The notes: generated by a model not told the origin, from the sequence alone. A DNA stretch of 64,000 nt from Paraflavitalea devenefica (GCF_011759375.1 NZ_JAARML010000001.1:2294001-2358000), one strand, 5' to 3'; positions 50,213-59,977 are shown, numbered from the stretch's first letter. Numbers and translations are program-made.

Positions 50213-50905
50213 CTAAATAATATTCAATCTTTTCATTACCTCGCCCCGGTGAGCCTTGCTGATGGGGATCTCATTACCCTTAATAAAAAGGTCATTCTCG
50301 CGGATATCATCGATCTTATCGATATTAATAATATAAGAGCGGTGCACCTTAATAAAACATTGCTTATTCACCTTCTCTTCCAGGTTCTTGATCGTGTTAT
50401 GGGTAACATACTTCTTATCGCCCGTCACAAACTTTACATAATCACCCATACTTTCAATATACAGGATATCATCATTATTCAATCTTACCAGTTTGCCATC
50501 GCTCTTAATAAAAATATGATCGGTGGCTGTACTCGCAATATTATTTTCTGTAGTAGCAGAAGTAAGCTTTTGTAACGACTCCAGGAAGCGCTGATAAGTA
50601 AAAGGCTTCTTCAGAAAATCTGTTACATTATATTCAAAAGCATCATAAGCATATTCCGGTTTCGAAGTGGTAAGCACTACCTTGGGGAAATAAGCAAGCT
50701 GGTCCAGCAGGTCAAAGCCCGTAGCGCCGGGCATCTCCACATCCAGGAAAAGCAGGTCTACTGAATGCTGGTTCAGGTATACTAGGGCATCCTGTACATT
50801 GGGGAAATGGGCCTGCACATCCACCTGCCCGCTTTTCTCACAACATCTGGTCAGGTAATCAGCAGCTACCTGCAGATCTTCCACAATAACGCATTTTAAA
50901 TTCAT
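50213..50905 (-). CDS. LytTR-family response regulator
   Basis: 230 aa. Receiver domain (1-120) with acidic pair E9-D10, phospho-acceptor D55 in LLFLDVEMPG, T/S and FLKKPF; LytTR DNA-binding domain (about 130-228, IFIKSDGKLVRLNNDDILYIES.. and KCFIKVHRSYIIN-like FIKVHRSYIINIDKI). It should bind promoter DNA when phosphorylated. It overlaps the Hpt gene by 4 bp (ATGA), so both are translated together, and the hybrid kinase gene is divergent 80 bp upstream. Targets may be near genes such as the SusC at 53774. Confidence 0.94.
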   Translation of the reverse strand: MNLKCVIVEDLQVAADYLTRCCEKSGQVDVQAHFPNVQDALVYLNQHSVDLLFLDVEMPGATGFDLLDQLAYFPKVVLTTSKPEYAYDAFEYNVTDFLKKPFTYQRFLESLQKLTSATTENNIASTATDHIFIKSDGKLVRLNNDDILYIESMGDYVKFVTGDKKYVTHNTIKNLEEKVNKQCFIKVHRSYIINIDKIDDIRENDLFIKGNEIPISKAHRGEVMKRLNII

Positions 50906-51306
50906 AGCGGATTGGCATTAAAATCTTTCAACTTACGGTATTCTGATGCGATGATCAGCTTACCTTCTTCGAGGGAAGCCATCAGGCTTTTATAGCCCGC
51001 TTTTAAGGCCGATACATCCGTAGCTTGCTGGCAGGCGTCTTCAAAGGCTGCACACATTTGCTGAATATCAGTAAGGCCTACGAAGCCAAAAGCCGGCTTC
51101 ACTTTATGAACACCTTTTTTAAGATCGGTAATATTTTCCCCTTCATAGGCGGCCTGGATAAATTCAAAGTCCTGGTCAAAATGCTGTAGCGTTACGGCAA
51201 ACACCTCTTCTATATAAGGATAGTCATCGGCGTAAAGGCTGAACAAATAATCGCCGTTAATTTTTTCATTGAAAATGAAGTTTTTAGATAGGGTAGGCTG
51301 GTTCAT
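50902..51306 (-). CDS. Histidine phosphotransfer (Hpt) protein
   Basis: 134 aa. Four-helix Hpt fold with phospho-accepting H67 in GVHKVKPAFGFVG, where the usual HxxK(G/A) pattern appears as HKVKPAFG. N-terminal FNEKINGDYLFSLYADDYPYIEEVF and C-terminal helices complete the bundle. It probably relays phosphate from the receiver of the hybrid kinase (51388-53523) to the LytTR regulator whose gene it overlaps by 4 bp. Confidence 0.9.
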   Translation of the reverse strand: MNQPTLSKNFIFNEKINGDYLFSLYADDYPYIEEVFAVTLQHFDQDFEFIQAAYEGENITDLKKGVHKVKPAFGFVGLTDIQQMCAAFEDACQQATDVSALKAGYKSLMASLEEGKLIIASEYRKLKDFNANPL

Positions 51307-51387
51307 AAGAAATAGATTTTCGTTTTTTTCGTTACATAACAGGCTGGCAAGCCCATTTTGCTACAAAATGCCTAATCCAATAACTCT

Positions 51388-53523
51388 ATGAAGGAGAAAT
51401 TATTATATCTGGGGTGGTCAATTTACCGGGATATTGTGTTTTCTGGCCTCCAGGAGGGGATCACCAAAGACCAGCGCAAAAAGATCATCGGCTTTAACCA
51501 GTTCATCCTCCTGGCATTGCTGGTCAACTTCTTTTCGGTTATCTCCTACTTCTACCATAAGCTATACATCAGTGCATTAATCAACATCACATCGGCCTAC
51601 TTCTTTCTGCTGGCTTTTTACTTTGGCTCGCGCCGCAAACTGGAAACGGGCCGTATCATAGCGGTGGTGAACCTCAACCTGTACCTCATTGTCATCAGTT
51701 ACATTGAAGGATTGAAAGCCGGAGAATACCTTTTTTACTTCCCTTACTTCCTGGTGCTCACCTTCGTGGTAAGTATCCGGCGAAACTCCCGGGAGCTGTT
51801 CATTGTATATGCCATTACCGTTATAGCCTCCCTCATCTGTCTTAAACTATCGCCTTATACCAACGATGTACAGGTTATCAATGAAGCATTGTACATACGG
51901 TTGTACAGCAGTAACCTCGTTATCTCGCTGTGTATGACCATCATCTTTTCCTATTCTATCCTGCGGGTAAATAAGGACAATGAAGTGGCCATCCTGCAGG
52001 AGAAAAAATTTGGCGATACTATCTTCAATACCTCACTCGATGGCGTATTCATCATATTCAGCCAAACCGGCATCATCGCCAGTTGTAACCATCGTGCCCT
52101 TGAGTTATTTGATGTGCATGAAAAGCGGGATATAGAAGGCTCTCATATAGAGAACTGGTTTGATGAAGATCATATACGTCAGTTCAAATCCATTGAAAAA
52201 ACGATATCGGAAGAAACGCAAAGCTGGCAGGGCGAGCTGGCCTTTGCGACCAAAACAGGCCGCACCTTTCATGGCTATGTCAGCGCAGCTCCTTTCTCCT
52301 ATAAAGATGTGCGTTACACAAAAATCAGTATCCTCGATGTGTCACATGTGAAAATGACCGAGTTTGAGCTCATGAAGGCCAAAGAAAAAGCGGAAGTAGC
52401 CGCCAAGGCAAAATCAAGGTTCCTGTCCAACATGAGCCATGAGCTGCGCACGCCTTTAAATGGCATCATTGGCGCGTCTAACCTGCTCGTGCAGGAAGAA
52501 CACCTGCCATCGCAGAAAGCGCACCTCGATATATTGAAATTCTCTTCCGAGCACATGATGATGCTCATCAACGATATCCTGGACTATAATAAAATAGAGG
52601 CCGGTAAACTGGAGCTGGCCGAAGCGCCGGTGAACATCAAAGTATTCATACAGCAGGTGTCTACCCAGTTTGCGTCACAGGTAAAAGCAAAGGGGCTGGA
52701 ATTTAAGACAGATATTGACGACAGGCTGGATGCTGAATTCATCACCGATGAAACACGCCTCAACCAGGTATTGAGCAACCTCTTGTCCAATTCCATCAAA
52801 TTTACCCACAGCGGTAAGATCACCCTGGCGGTGCGCAAGCTCTTTGCCTCCAGCACCAAAGCTACCATCCAGTTCATAGTCATGGATACAGGCATTGGTA
52901 TTCCGCGTAATAAGCACCGGGAGATATTTGAGACCTTTACACAGGCCGATGTAAATACCACCCGCAAATATGGCGGCACCGGCCTGGGATTGGCCATCAC
53001 CAAAAAGATCGTCAATAAATTCAACAGCGACTTGCTCCTGGAAAGTGAAGAAGGCAAGGGCAGCGCTTTCCATTTTACCGTAGAGCTGAAGATCAATGAA
53101 AGCAGGCCGCGCTACATCCACGAAGACAATGCAGCGCAGCTCAGGCAACTGCCGGGCATCAGGGTCCTCATTGCAGAAGATAACCCCGTAAACCTGGCCA
53201 TTGCCAAAAGGTTCCTGCTCAAATGGGGCATTGAGGTAACGGAAGCTATCAACGGGCGGGAAGCTGTAGAAAAATTCCGCAAAGGAGAGTTCGAACTGCT
53301 GCTTATTGACCTTGAAATGCCGGAAATGGATGGTGCAACGGCACTCCGGGAGATCCGGAAGCTCAATCACAACATCCCCGTAGTAGCGTTTACGGCCGCT
53401 GTATATGATAACATGCAGGAAGACCTGCTGCAAAAAGGATTTACTGATTTCATTCACAAACCATTCAGGCCGGTAGAGCTGCATTCAAAGATCACCTACC
53501 TCGTAGCCGCTTTAAGGGCGTAA
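51388..53523 (+). CDS. Hybrid sensor histidine kinase with 6-TM sensor, PAS and receiver
   Basis: 711 aa. Six hydrophobic segments (about 35-195) with no large periplasmic domain, PAS domain (about 210-325, TSLDGVFIIFSQTGIIASCNHRALELF), HisKA with H351 in NMSHELRTPLNG, HATPase (about 450-570, NQVLSNLLSNSIKFTHSG, DTGIGIP, GGTGLGLAI) and C-terminal receiver (590-708) with D641 in LLIDLEMPEMDG and K691. Phosphate likely moves H351 to D641, then to the free Hpt H67, and finally D55 of the LytTR regulator, genes encoded divergently. The input signal is probably a membrane or cytosolic cue. Confidence 0.95.
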   Translation: MKEKLLYLGWSIYRDIVFSGLQEGITKDQRKKIIGFNQFILLALLVNFFSVISYFYHKLYISALINITSAYFFLLAFYFGSRRKLETGRIIAVVNLNLYLIVISYIEGLKAGEYLFYFPYFLVLTFVVSIRRNSRELFIVYAITVIASLICLKLSPYTNDVQVINEALYIRLYSSNLVISLCMTIIFSYSILRVNKDNEVAILQEKKFGDTIFNTSLDGVFIIFSQTGIIASCNHRALELFDVHEKRDIEGSHIENWFDEDHIRQFKSIEKTISEETQSWQGELAFATKTGRTFHGYVSAAPFSYKDVRYTKISILDVSHVKMTEFELMKAKEKAEVAAKAKSRFLSNMSHELRTPLNGIIGASNLLVQEEHLPSQKAHLDILKFSSEHMMMLINDILDYNKIEAGKLELAEAPVNIKVFIQQVSTQFASQVKAKGLEFKTDIDDRLDAEFITDETRLNQVLSNLLSNSIKFTHSGKITLAVRKLFASSTKATIQFIVMDTGIGIPRNKHREIFETFTQADVNTTRKYGGTGLGLAITKKIVNKFNSDLLLESEEGKGSAFHFTVELKINESRPRYIHEDNAAQLRQLPGIRVLIAEDNPVNLAIAKRFLLKWGIEVTEAINGREAVEKFRKGEFELLLIDLEMPEMDGATALREIRKLNHNIPVVAFTAAVYDNMQEDLLQKGFTDFIHKPFRPVELHSKITYLVAALRA

Positions 53524-53594
53524 TTGATAGGCTGTTTCCTGCAGTTCATAGGTACGTACCTGTTATATACATTCGGTTAGTCTGTTTATTTATA

Positions 53595-53637
53595 AGTAAC
53601 TTATCATGATTCAAGTTCCACGTCATGATAAGTTACT
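53595..53637. promoter_or_regulatory. Perfect 15-bp inverted repeat upstream of the second susC
   Basis: agtaacttatcatga (53595-53609) and tcatgataagttact (53623-53637), 13-nt spacer. It is 137 bp before the SusC start and 71 bp after the kinase stop, without a T-run, so an operator is at least as likely as a terminator. A third ataagtaact copy is at 53708-53717. Confidence 0.5.
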
Positions 53638-53707
53638 GCTATTACTCTATGCAAACGGTCGAAAATCATGATCAGCGTAGCAGCACAAGACTACTTTCCT
53701 GCCTCTT

Positions 53708-53717
53708 ATAAGTAACT
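53708..53717 (+). promoter_or_regulatory. Third copy of ATAAGTAACT
   Basis: Direct repeat of the outer end of the inverted repeat at 53592-53637, located 57 bp before the SusC start. Possible regulator half-site. Confidence 0.35.
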
Positions 53718-53773
53718 ATATTAATAGACTAATAGAGTAGCATCTACTTTTTAGCCATCTTAAACAATTACTT

Positions 53774-56743
53774 ATGAGGAAAATTCTATTGCCCCTCCTG
53801 GCAATGCTATGTACTTTCTATGCTTTTGCACAAACCAAAAATGTTAATGGACGGATAGTTGATGAACGCGGTGAGCCCATCGCGTTTGCTTCCGTAAAGA
53901 TCAAAGGTTCACGTACCGGTGTAGCGGCAGATGCCTCCGGTAACTTCACTATTCGTGCTGCCAATGGCGATATATTGGTCATCTCTTCAGCCGGCTCTGC
54001 CGATAAAGAAGTAACGGTTACTGATATACCGTTAATAACCGTTCAGTTATCCCGTAACCAGACAGCCCTCACAGAAGTAGTGGTAACAGGTTATGGCACC
54101 AGGTCTAAACGATCTTCTGCCGGGTCTGTCAGCGCTGTGGCGATCGATGAGATCCGTACCCAGCCCATCGCTTCTTTCGATCAGTTGCTCCAGGGGCAGG
54201 CTACCGGCGTAAACATAAGGACCGGGACCGGCCAGCCCGGTTCCGCTGCCGAAGTGGTTATCCGTGGCCGTGGCTCCATCAGCGGATCTACAAACCCCTT
54301 ATACATCGTAGATGGTATTCAGATCAATGCTGCCGACTTTGCCACCCTTAACCAGGGTGACTTTGAAAGCGTTACGGTACTGAAAGATGCCGCCGCCGCT
54401 TCCATCTATGGATCACGTGCTGCCGGTGGCGTCATTGTAGTTACTACCCGCAGGGGACGCGTAGGGCCTGTGCGTTTTAACTATGATGTACAATACGGGC
54501 AAAGCTACTGGCCCCGCCAGAAGCTCAAACTCATGAACACAGATCAAAAGCTGGACTATGAAATGGACCACGACAATCCCAATGGATGGACACAGGCCGA
54601 TGTAGACAGCCTGCGCAACATCCATACCGATTGGGAAGATGTGTTTTTCCGTACAGGCATCACCCAAATGCACCAGTTGAGTGCATCTGGCGGAACGGAC
54701 CGCACCCGTTTCTATGCTTCCCTGTCTTACATGGACCAGACAGGCGTTGTTAAGGCTACCGGTTTAAAAAGATATACCGGTCGCATTAATCTCGAAAGCG
54801 GTACCAATACCCTGCGCTTTGGCCTCAACACTTCCTTCGGTTATTCCATCTTTAACAATACTGCCGAAAACAACCAGAGCGTTGTATCTCCCTTAAATGG
54901 TATCCGCTGGTCATTGCCTTACTTTACACCGTATGACCAGGATGGTAAATACCTGCAGGACCCTACCCCTTCCGGTCAGCCCAATCCCTTACAGGAGTTG
55001 CTGGAAAACAAACGCCGCTTCCCGCAATGGAAAGGCGTGGCCAATGCCTTCATTGAATACAAACCCACCTTTGTAAAAGGAATCACACTGCGCACCAACT
55101 GGGGTTTTGACTATACGCAGAACGAATGGGAAATCTACAATGCACCCGGCACCAATGCCGGCGCACAGGCGCAGGGGGGGCAGGGAAGCCTTGCCCGCTT
55201 GTTCAACCGCAACTTCCGGTACATAGGCACCAACTCCATCAACTACAAAAACACCTGGGGTGATCATGACTTCAGCGGTTCCATCTACCATGAAATATTG
55301 GATAATGATTTCAACCAGTTCAACTTTACCGGTTATGGACTCACCCTTCCTTTTCCCAATGAAGCATCTATTACCGACGGCACAGCCGATCCGGACGCGG
55401 GAAATGGTTTTATACCTATTGTAAGAGGTAATGGTACCGACAATACCCTCGTATCCTATTTCGCGGAAGCCGATTATGCCTATAAGAACCGTTACTTCTT
55501 CCACGCAGGTTACCGGCGCGACGGTTCATCCCGCTTTGGCGCCAACAACAAATGGGCCGATTTCTACAATGTGGGCGCCAGTTGGATGCTTTCTGATGAA
55601 GCCTTCTTTGAACCCTTAAAAAATACCGTTGACCTGTTGAAAGTAAGAGTAAGCTATGGCACCGTAGGTAACCAGGATGGAATAGGCGACTTTGCGCACA
55701 AGGCCCTGTTTGGCAAGATCAACTATGCCGGTAATACCGGACTGGGACTGATTTCTCCCGGTAACCCCGATCTGAAATGGGAGACCAAAGCAACGCTTAA
55801 CCTCGGTATTGAATTTGCCCTCCTCAAAAACCGCATCAGCGGTTCGGTGGAATTATATAACAGCAATACCCGGGACCTCTTCTACGACAAAACAATATCT
55901 ATGACTTCCGGCTTTGCTTCTATACGTTCCAATGCCGGCCGCTTGCGCAATAGGGGCATAGAGATCAACCTGCGTGGCGTACCAGTGAACACACGCGACT
56001 TTAGCTGGACCATTGACGGTAACTTCACCTACAACAAAAACACCATACTGGAACTGGGGCCCGATGGAGAAGACAGTGTATTGCGGGGAGATGGTGTCAG
56101 CATATTGAAAATAGGTAAGCCGATCAACACCCTCTACCTCGTTCGCTATGCCGGTGTTGATCCGGCCAACGGTGATCCTTTGTATTATGACAAAGATGGT
56201 AAAATAACCTCCGACTTTTCTGCCAATGACAACGCTTTCCTCGGCACCAGTGATGCGCCTTATTTTGGCGGTATCACCAACACCTTCCGGTACAAAGCGC
56301 TTGAATTGCAGGTATTCTGGGTATTTGTATTTGGTAATGAACTGTACAACAATGACCGCTTCAATGTAGAATATCCGGGTTATATCGCCTCCAGTCTCTC
56401 TGCTGATCTCTTGCGCGAATGGCGCCAGCCGGGAGATGTTACTGATATCCCGCGTGCCGACCCCAGCGTTTACTTCCTTGACAAAACATCCCACTTTGTG
56501 GAGAATGGCAGCTACTGGCGGCTAAGGAACGTACAGCTCTCTTACACATTGCCTAAGAAATTGCTCGATAAAATGAAGGTCAATAGCCTGCGCGTATTTG
56601 CACAGGGGCAGAACCTGTATACCGGCACCAAATACCGGGGATATGATCCGGAGCCGCCTTCTAATGGTAGTACTACCCTCAATGCCGGTGCCCAGTATCC
56701 TACTCTTAAAACAGTAACAGTAGGCATCAACCTCGGATTTTAA
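53774..56743 (+). CDS. SusC/RagA-type TonB-dependent transporter (second locus)
   Basis: 989 aa: signal peptide (1-19), carboxypeptidase-regulatory-like domain (about 22-95), plug (100-215; VVVTGYGTRSKRSSAGSVS, EVVIRGRGSISGSTNPLYIVDGI, ESVTVLKDAAAASIYGSRAAGGVIVVTTRRG), barrel to the final VTVGINLGF. No STN domain and no ECF/FecR genes nearby; control may instead come from the adjacent phosphorelay. Imports a glycan with the SusD 38 bp downstream. A run of seven G at 55174-55180 is inside the coding frame. Confidence 0.95.
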   Translation: MRKILLPLLAMLCTFYAFAQTKNVNGRIVDERGEPIAFASVKIKGSRTGVAADASGNFTIRAANGDILVISSAGSADKEVTVTDIPLITVQLSRNQTALTEVVVTGYGTRSKRSSAGSVSAVAIDEIRTQPIASFDQLLQGQATGVNIRTGTGQPGSAAEVVIRGRGSISGSTNPLYIVDGIQINAADFATLNQGDFESVTVLKDAAAASIYGSRAAGGVIVVTTRRGRVGPVRFNYDVQYGQSYWPRQKLKLMNTDQKLDYEMDHDNPNGWTQADVDSLRNIHTDWEDVFFRTGITQMHQLSASGGTDRTRFYASLSYMDQTGVVKATGLKRYTGRINLESGTNTLRFGLNTSFGYSIFNNTAENNQSVVSPLNGIRWSLPYFTPYDQDGKYLQDPTPSGQPNPLQELLENKRRFPQWKGVANAFIEYKPTFVKGITLRTNWGFDYTQNEWEIYNAPGTNAGAQAQGGQGSLARLFNRNFRYIGTNSINYKNTWGDHDFSGSIYHEILDNDFNQFNFTGYGLTLPFPNEASITDGTADPDAGNGFIPIVRGNGTDNTLVSYFAEADYAYKNRYFFHAGYRRDGSSRFGANNKWADFYNVGASWMLSDEAFFEPLKNTVDLLKVRVSYGTVGNQDGIGDFAHKALFGKINYAGNTGLGLISPGNPDLKWETKATLNLGIEFALLKNRISGSVELYNSNTRDLFYDKTISMTSGFASIRSNAGRLRNRGIEINLRGVPVNTRDFSWTIDGNFTYNKNTILELGPDGEDSVLRGDGVSILKIGKPINTLYLVRYAGVDPANGDPLYYDKDGKITSDFSANDNAFLGTSDAPYFGGITNTFRYKALELQVFWVFVFGNELYNNDRFNVEYPGYIASSLSADLLREWRQPGDVTDIPRADPSVYFLDKTSHFVENGSYWRLRNVQLSYTLPKKLLDKMKVNSLRVFAQGQNLYTGTKYRGYDPEPPSNGSTTLNAGAQYPTLKTVTVGINLGF

Positions 56744-56781
56744 ATAAACAGCAGGAATTGATTCACGTAAAAAAAACAGCA

Positions 56782-58233
56782 ATGAAACTTATCAGCAATA
56801 TAACCTTCCTCCTCCTCGTGCTGCTCGCATCCTGTTCCAAAAAAATAGAGATCAAACCCGAATATCAACTGGACGGTAGCAGCCCCCTGGCCACTATCAA
56901 AGAAGCCGATAACGTACTCACGGGTGCGTATGATGGCTTTCAAACGGGTGATTATTACAGGTCCAGTGGCCCTTCCGGGGCATATTCTGTAGTGCCGGAC
57001 ATCATGGGCGATGATCTTATTGAAACCAAGGAGTCATTGGGCAACTACCAAACCCAGGCCGAATGGAGATATGAATCCATTGAAGATGATGTGCAGGCTA
57101 CCTGGCTCGGTGCCTGGAACATCATTTCAGGCGTCAACATCATCTTACGTGATATTGACAACATCGCTTCGCAGGACCCGAAGGCTGCTAACCGCATCAA
57201 AGGACAGGCCCTGGCCATCAGGGCGCATGTGCATTTTGACCTCCTGCGCTACTTTGGGGAATCGCTCGACGGAAATTCGACCAACCGGGGCATCCCTTAT
57301 GTCACCAAATTTGATGTAACCGCCAAACCCGGCAGAAGCACGGTGAAAGAGAGTTACGAAAAAATCCTGGCCGACCTGGCAGAAGCAGCGACCATCCTTT
57401 CCGGTGAACTGGACAAGCCCATCAATACCGATGATAACAAAACCCGGATAGATTGGCTGGTGGTAAAAGCCATACAGGCACGCGTAAACCTCTATGCAGG
57501 TCAGTGGCAGGCGGCGGCTGATGCTGCTACGGCGGTGATCAATCAGGTAGAATTAAGCAGTATAGACGACTTCCCTTCCATCTGGAACGATCAATCACTG
57601 GAAGAAGTGTTATGGTCAGTTAGCTTTGAAAACCTGCAGGATGGCGTGGTTTATGATAACGTATTCTTTGCCCGTGGTAACCGCAGCACCTACCGGCCTG
57701 CACAGGGGCTTACCGCCTTATATGATCAGGCAAATGATGTACGTTATAGTACTTACATGGCCAACGTGGGTACGCTCAATGATATTGTCAGGACGCCACG
57801 CCTCGTCGTTATCAAACACCTCGGTAAAGGAACAGCTACTGATGGTGTAGTAAATTGGAAAGCCTATCGCGTAGCAGAAATGTACCTCATACGTGCCGAA
57901 GCCAATTTCAGGCTTAATAAAGAGACAGAGGCTTTGAACGATCTCAATGAGCTCAGGGAGCACCGCATTGATGGCTTTACAGGCGGCGCAGAAACCGGCA
58001 ACGCTTTATTGACAGCCATCATGACCGAGCGCAGAAAAGAGCTGGCATTTGAAGGCCACCGTTTCTTCGACTTTAAGCGCTGGAATAAAACACCCATCAA
58101 CCGCTGTGCTTCCAATACCGATACCCCCAGTACGATATGTTCACTGGATCCCGATAGCCGTGCCTGGGCATGGCCGATACCTTTCAATGAAACCATTGTC
58201 AATCCGAACATTCAGCAGAATGATGATTATTAA
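56782..58233 (+). CDS. SusD/RagB-family lipoprotein (second locus)
   Basis: 483 aa from ATG 56782; the upstream in-frame TTG at 56758 only lengthens the leader. Lipobox LASC with Cys18. SusD motifs: NVLTGAYDGFQTGDYY, RIKGQALAIRAHVHFDLLRYFG, RVAEMYLIRAEANFRLNK, ERRKELAFEGHRFFDFKRWN, and a final WPIPFNETIVNPNIQQNDDY. It is the surface glycan-binding partner of the SusC before it. Confidence 0.95.
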   Translation: MKLISNITFLLLVLLASCSKKIEIKPEYQLDGSSPLATIKEADNVLTGAYDGFQTGDYYRSSGPSGAYSVVPDIMGDDLIETKESLGNYQTQAEWRYESIEDDVQATWLGAWNIISGVNIILRDIDNIASQDPKAANRIKGQALAIRAHVHFDLLRYFGESLDGNSTNRGIPYVTKFDVTAKPGRSTVKESYEKILADLAEAATILSGELDKPINTDDNKTRIDWLVVKAIQARVNLYAGQWQAAADAATAVINQVELSSIDDFPSIWNDQSLEEVLWSVSFENLQDGVVYDNVFFARGNRSTYRPAQGLTALYDQANDVRYSTYMANVGTLNDIVRTPRLVVIKHLGKGTATDGVVNWKAYRVAEMYLIRAEANFRLNKETEALNDLNELREHRIDGFTGGAETGNALLTAIMTERRKELAFEGHRFFDFKRWNKTPINRCASNTDTPSTICSLDPDSRAWAWPIPFNETIVNPNIQQNDDY

Positions 58234-58252
58234 CCAACAAACCCGGACAACC

Positions 58253-59110
58253 ATGAAAAATACGGCACTCCTCTATAGCTTGTTGCTCCTGCTGTGCACC
58301 TCCTGCCTCAAGGAAAAGCATGCTATTGACTTCGTGGATAACACCAAACGGATTATCACAGAGTTTACCGCAGCCAAAAATGACATCAATTCACTGGCAT
58401 TGGACTATTCCGATCAGTTCATAGAAACAGATCTTACCGAGCTGCAGATATTCCGTTCGGAATTCAACAGTGACGTACAGATCAAAATCGCTTTAAACAA
58501 TACCGTCATAGACAACTATAACCTGGAAAACCTGACCGCCTATGAGCCACCACCTACGGGTTCTTTTACGATCATGTCTTATGACCTTGTCATCTCGCCG
58601 AACACCCGTAAAACCAAAGTACGCATCAGGATAAAACCTTCAGCCATTGTAGGCGGCAGCTATGCCATTGGACTATCCATTGCACAGGTAAGCCAGGGCG
58701 AGATCAGTTCCATCTACAAGAACGTGCTCATCGAATTGAAAGTGAAAAATGATTATGAAGGATGGTACGGGGCCTCGGGGCTGCGGATTCTCTACAGTGG
58801 CGGTTCCAATCAAACGCCGGTCAGTGCCGAAGCGCCTATTGAAGGCAGTAAGTACCTCTCCACCGTAGACCTGACGACTGTGGAAACAGAAGTGGGCGAT
58901 TTGACGACTGCCTGGATGTACCTGCAGATAGATCCCACTACCAAACAGGTCACCGTATTGCCCAGTGCTACCAGCACCAGCTTTTCTTCACTGGAAAATG
59001 ATGGCGACTGCAGCTATGATCCCGCTACCCGTACGTTTACTTTACACTACAAGTACTACAATGCTAATGGCCAGCTCAGGGAAATACAGGAAACCCTGGT
59101 GGCCGAATAA
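58253..59110 (+). CDS. DUF1735/DUF4361-type surface lipoprotein
   Basis: 285 aa from ATG 58253, 19 bp after susD. Lipobox CTSC with Cys18. Followed by a beta-sandwich like DUF1735 (about 25-165, SDVQIKIALNNTVIDNYN, SYAIGLSIAQVSQG) and a C-terminal DUF4361-like domain (about 170-285, YEGWYGASGLRILYSGG ... DGDCSYDPATRTFTLHYKYYN). Proteins of this kind are accessory surface glycan-binding proteins of SusCD loci. Assignment is from pattern; the glycan is unknown. A terminator lies 57 bp after the stop. Confidence 0.8.
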   Translation: MKNTALLYSLLLLLCTSCLKEKHAIDFVDNTKRIITEFTAAKNDINSLALDYSDQFIETDLTELQIFRSEFNSDVQIKIALNNTVIDNYNLENLTAYEPPPTGSFTIMSYDLVISPNTRKTKVRIRIKPSAIVGGSYAIGLSIAQVSQGEISSIYKNVLIELKVKNDYEGWYGASGLRILYSGGSNQTPVSAEAPIEGSKYLSTVDLTTVETEVGDLTTAWMYLQIDPTTKQVTVLPSATSTSFSSLENDGDCSYDPATRTFTLHYKYYNANGQLREIQETLVAE

Positions 59111-59167
59111 ATGCTCTGGTGCAGTTCAACAGGGCAAATACTGCTGCCAGTGTTCATGTGCTATACG

Positions 59168-59191
59168 GCCCCGGTTCGTCCGGGGCTTTTT
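59168..59191 (+). terminator. Terminator of the second SusCD operon
   Basis: gccccgg (59168-59174) and ccggggc (59180-59186) around TTCGT, followed by five T. It ends the susC-susD-DUF1735 transcript. Confidence 0.9.
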
Positions 59192-59311
59192 AATGCCGGT
59201 TCATGTATTAACTTTTTTCTAACCAATCTTTCACAAAACTTTATTGACGCGGGGCAGACTTATTGCGTTAATAATATTGATAACAACTTTGTCAATATAA
59301 AAGCAAGTGAT

Positions 59312-59947
59312 ATGAATACGTGGAAGCTAAGTTCAATGGCCCTGGTGTTACCAATACTCCTGGCAGTGGGATGTGCAGCCCCTGCTCATATAGAGCGGGA
59401 TGAAACAGCCGATTTTACACAGTACAAAACCTTTGCCTGGGTAGCCAGTGAAAGCAAAGACAAAAAAGAAGATAAGCGGAATGAGAAAGACGACAGGAAG
59501 AACGACAAAAAGGAAGACAAAGCCCGCAGGAATGACCTGGTAGACAGGCAGGTGCAACTGGCTGTAAACAAAGAGCTGGAAAAGCAGGGTTGGAAAGAAG
59601 ACAAAAACAGGCCCGATGTGCTCATCAGCTATGATGTGCTGGTGGAAAGGACCACCCGCGAATCATCCAATCCGGTTTATTCCCGTCCGTACAGCAGGAT
59701 CTTTTACAATCCTTACCTGCGCCGCTATGGTACCATCTACTATCCCTCCACCTTTTTGGGATACGATGATAACACGGTGTCGGTAAGAGAAGGTACCCTC
59801 ACAGTAACAATGGTAGATGCTAAAACAGACAACACCGTCTGGCAGGGGTGGACTACCGATGAAGTGAGCAGCCGGAACCTGACGCAAAAGGAAATACAGA
59901 GCAGCGTAAGATCTATCTTCAGAAAATTTGACGTGGTAACAAAATAA
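59312..59947 (+). CDS. DUF4136 lipoprotein with Lys/Glu/Asp-rich insert
   Basis: 211 aa from ATG 59312; the longer frame from 59111 covers the terminator and is not used. Lipobox LAVGC, Cys21. DUF4136 features: DFTQYKTFAWV, QVQLAVNKELEKQGW, PDVLISYDVLVE, GTLTVTMVDAKTDNTVWQGWTTDEV, IQSSVRSIFRKF. Between the first two blocks sits a very charged helix (about 49-80, SKDKKEDKRNEKDDRKNDKK) that ordinary family members lack or keep short. Probably an envelope lipoprotein; function of the family is unknown. Confidence 0.85.
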   Translation: MNTWKLSSMALVLPILLAVGCAAPAHIERDETADFTQYKTFAWVASESKDKKEDKRNEKDDRKNDKKEDKARRNDLVDRQVQLAVNKELEKQGWKEDKNRPDVLISYDVLVERTTRESSNPVYSRPYSRIFYNPYLRRYGTIYYPSTFLGYDDNTVSVREGTLTVTMVDAKTDNTVWQGWTTDEVSSRNLTQKEIQSSVRSIFRKFDVVTK

Positions 59948-59977
59948 ACGGGTCAGGATCATTAGTGAAAAACCTGG

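Noticed and set aside
55174..55180. G7 tract inside the second susC, possible phase-variable site
   Set aside because: Seven G is short for efficient slippage and the frame is intact; without strain comparison there is no evidence of switching.
59111..59311. Extended start for the DUF4136 protein
   Set aside because: The extension crosses a clear terminator at 59168-59191; the ATG at 59312 gives a proper lipoprotein signal.
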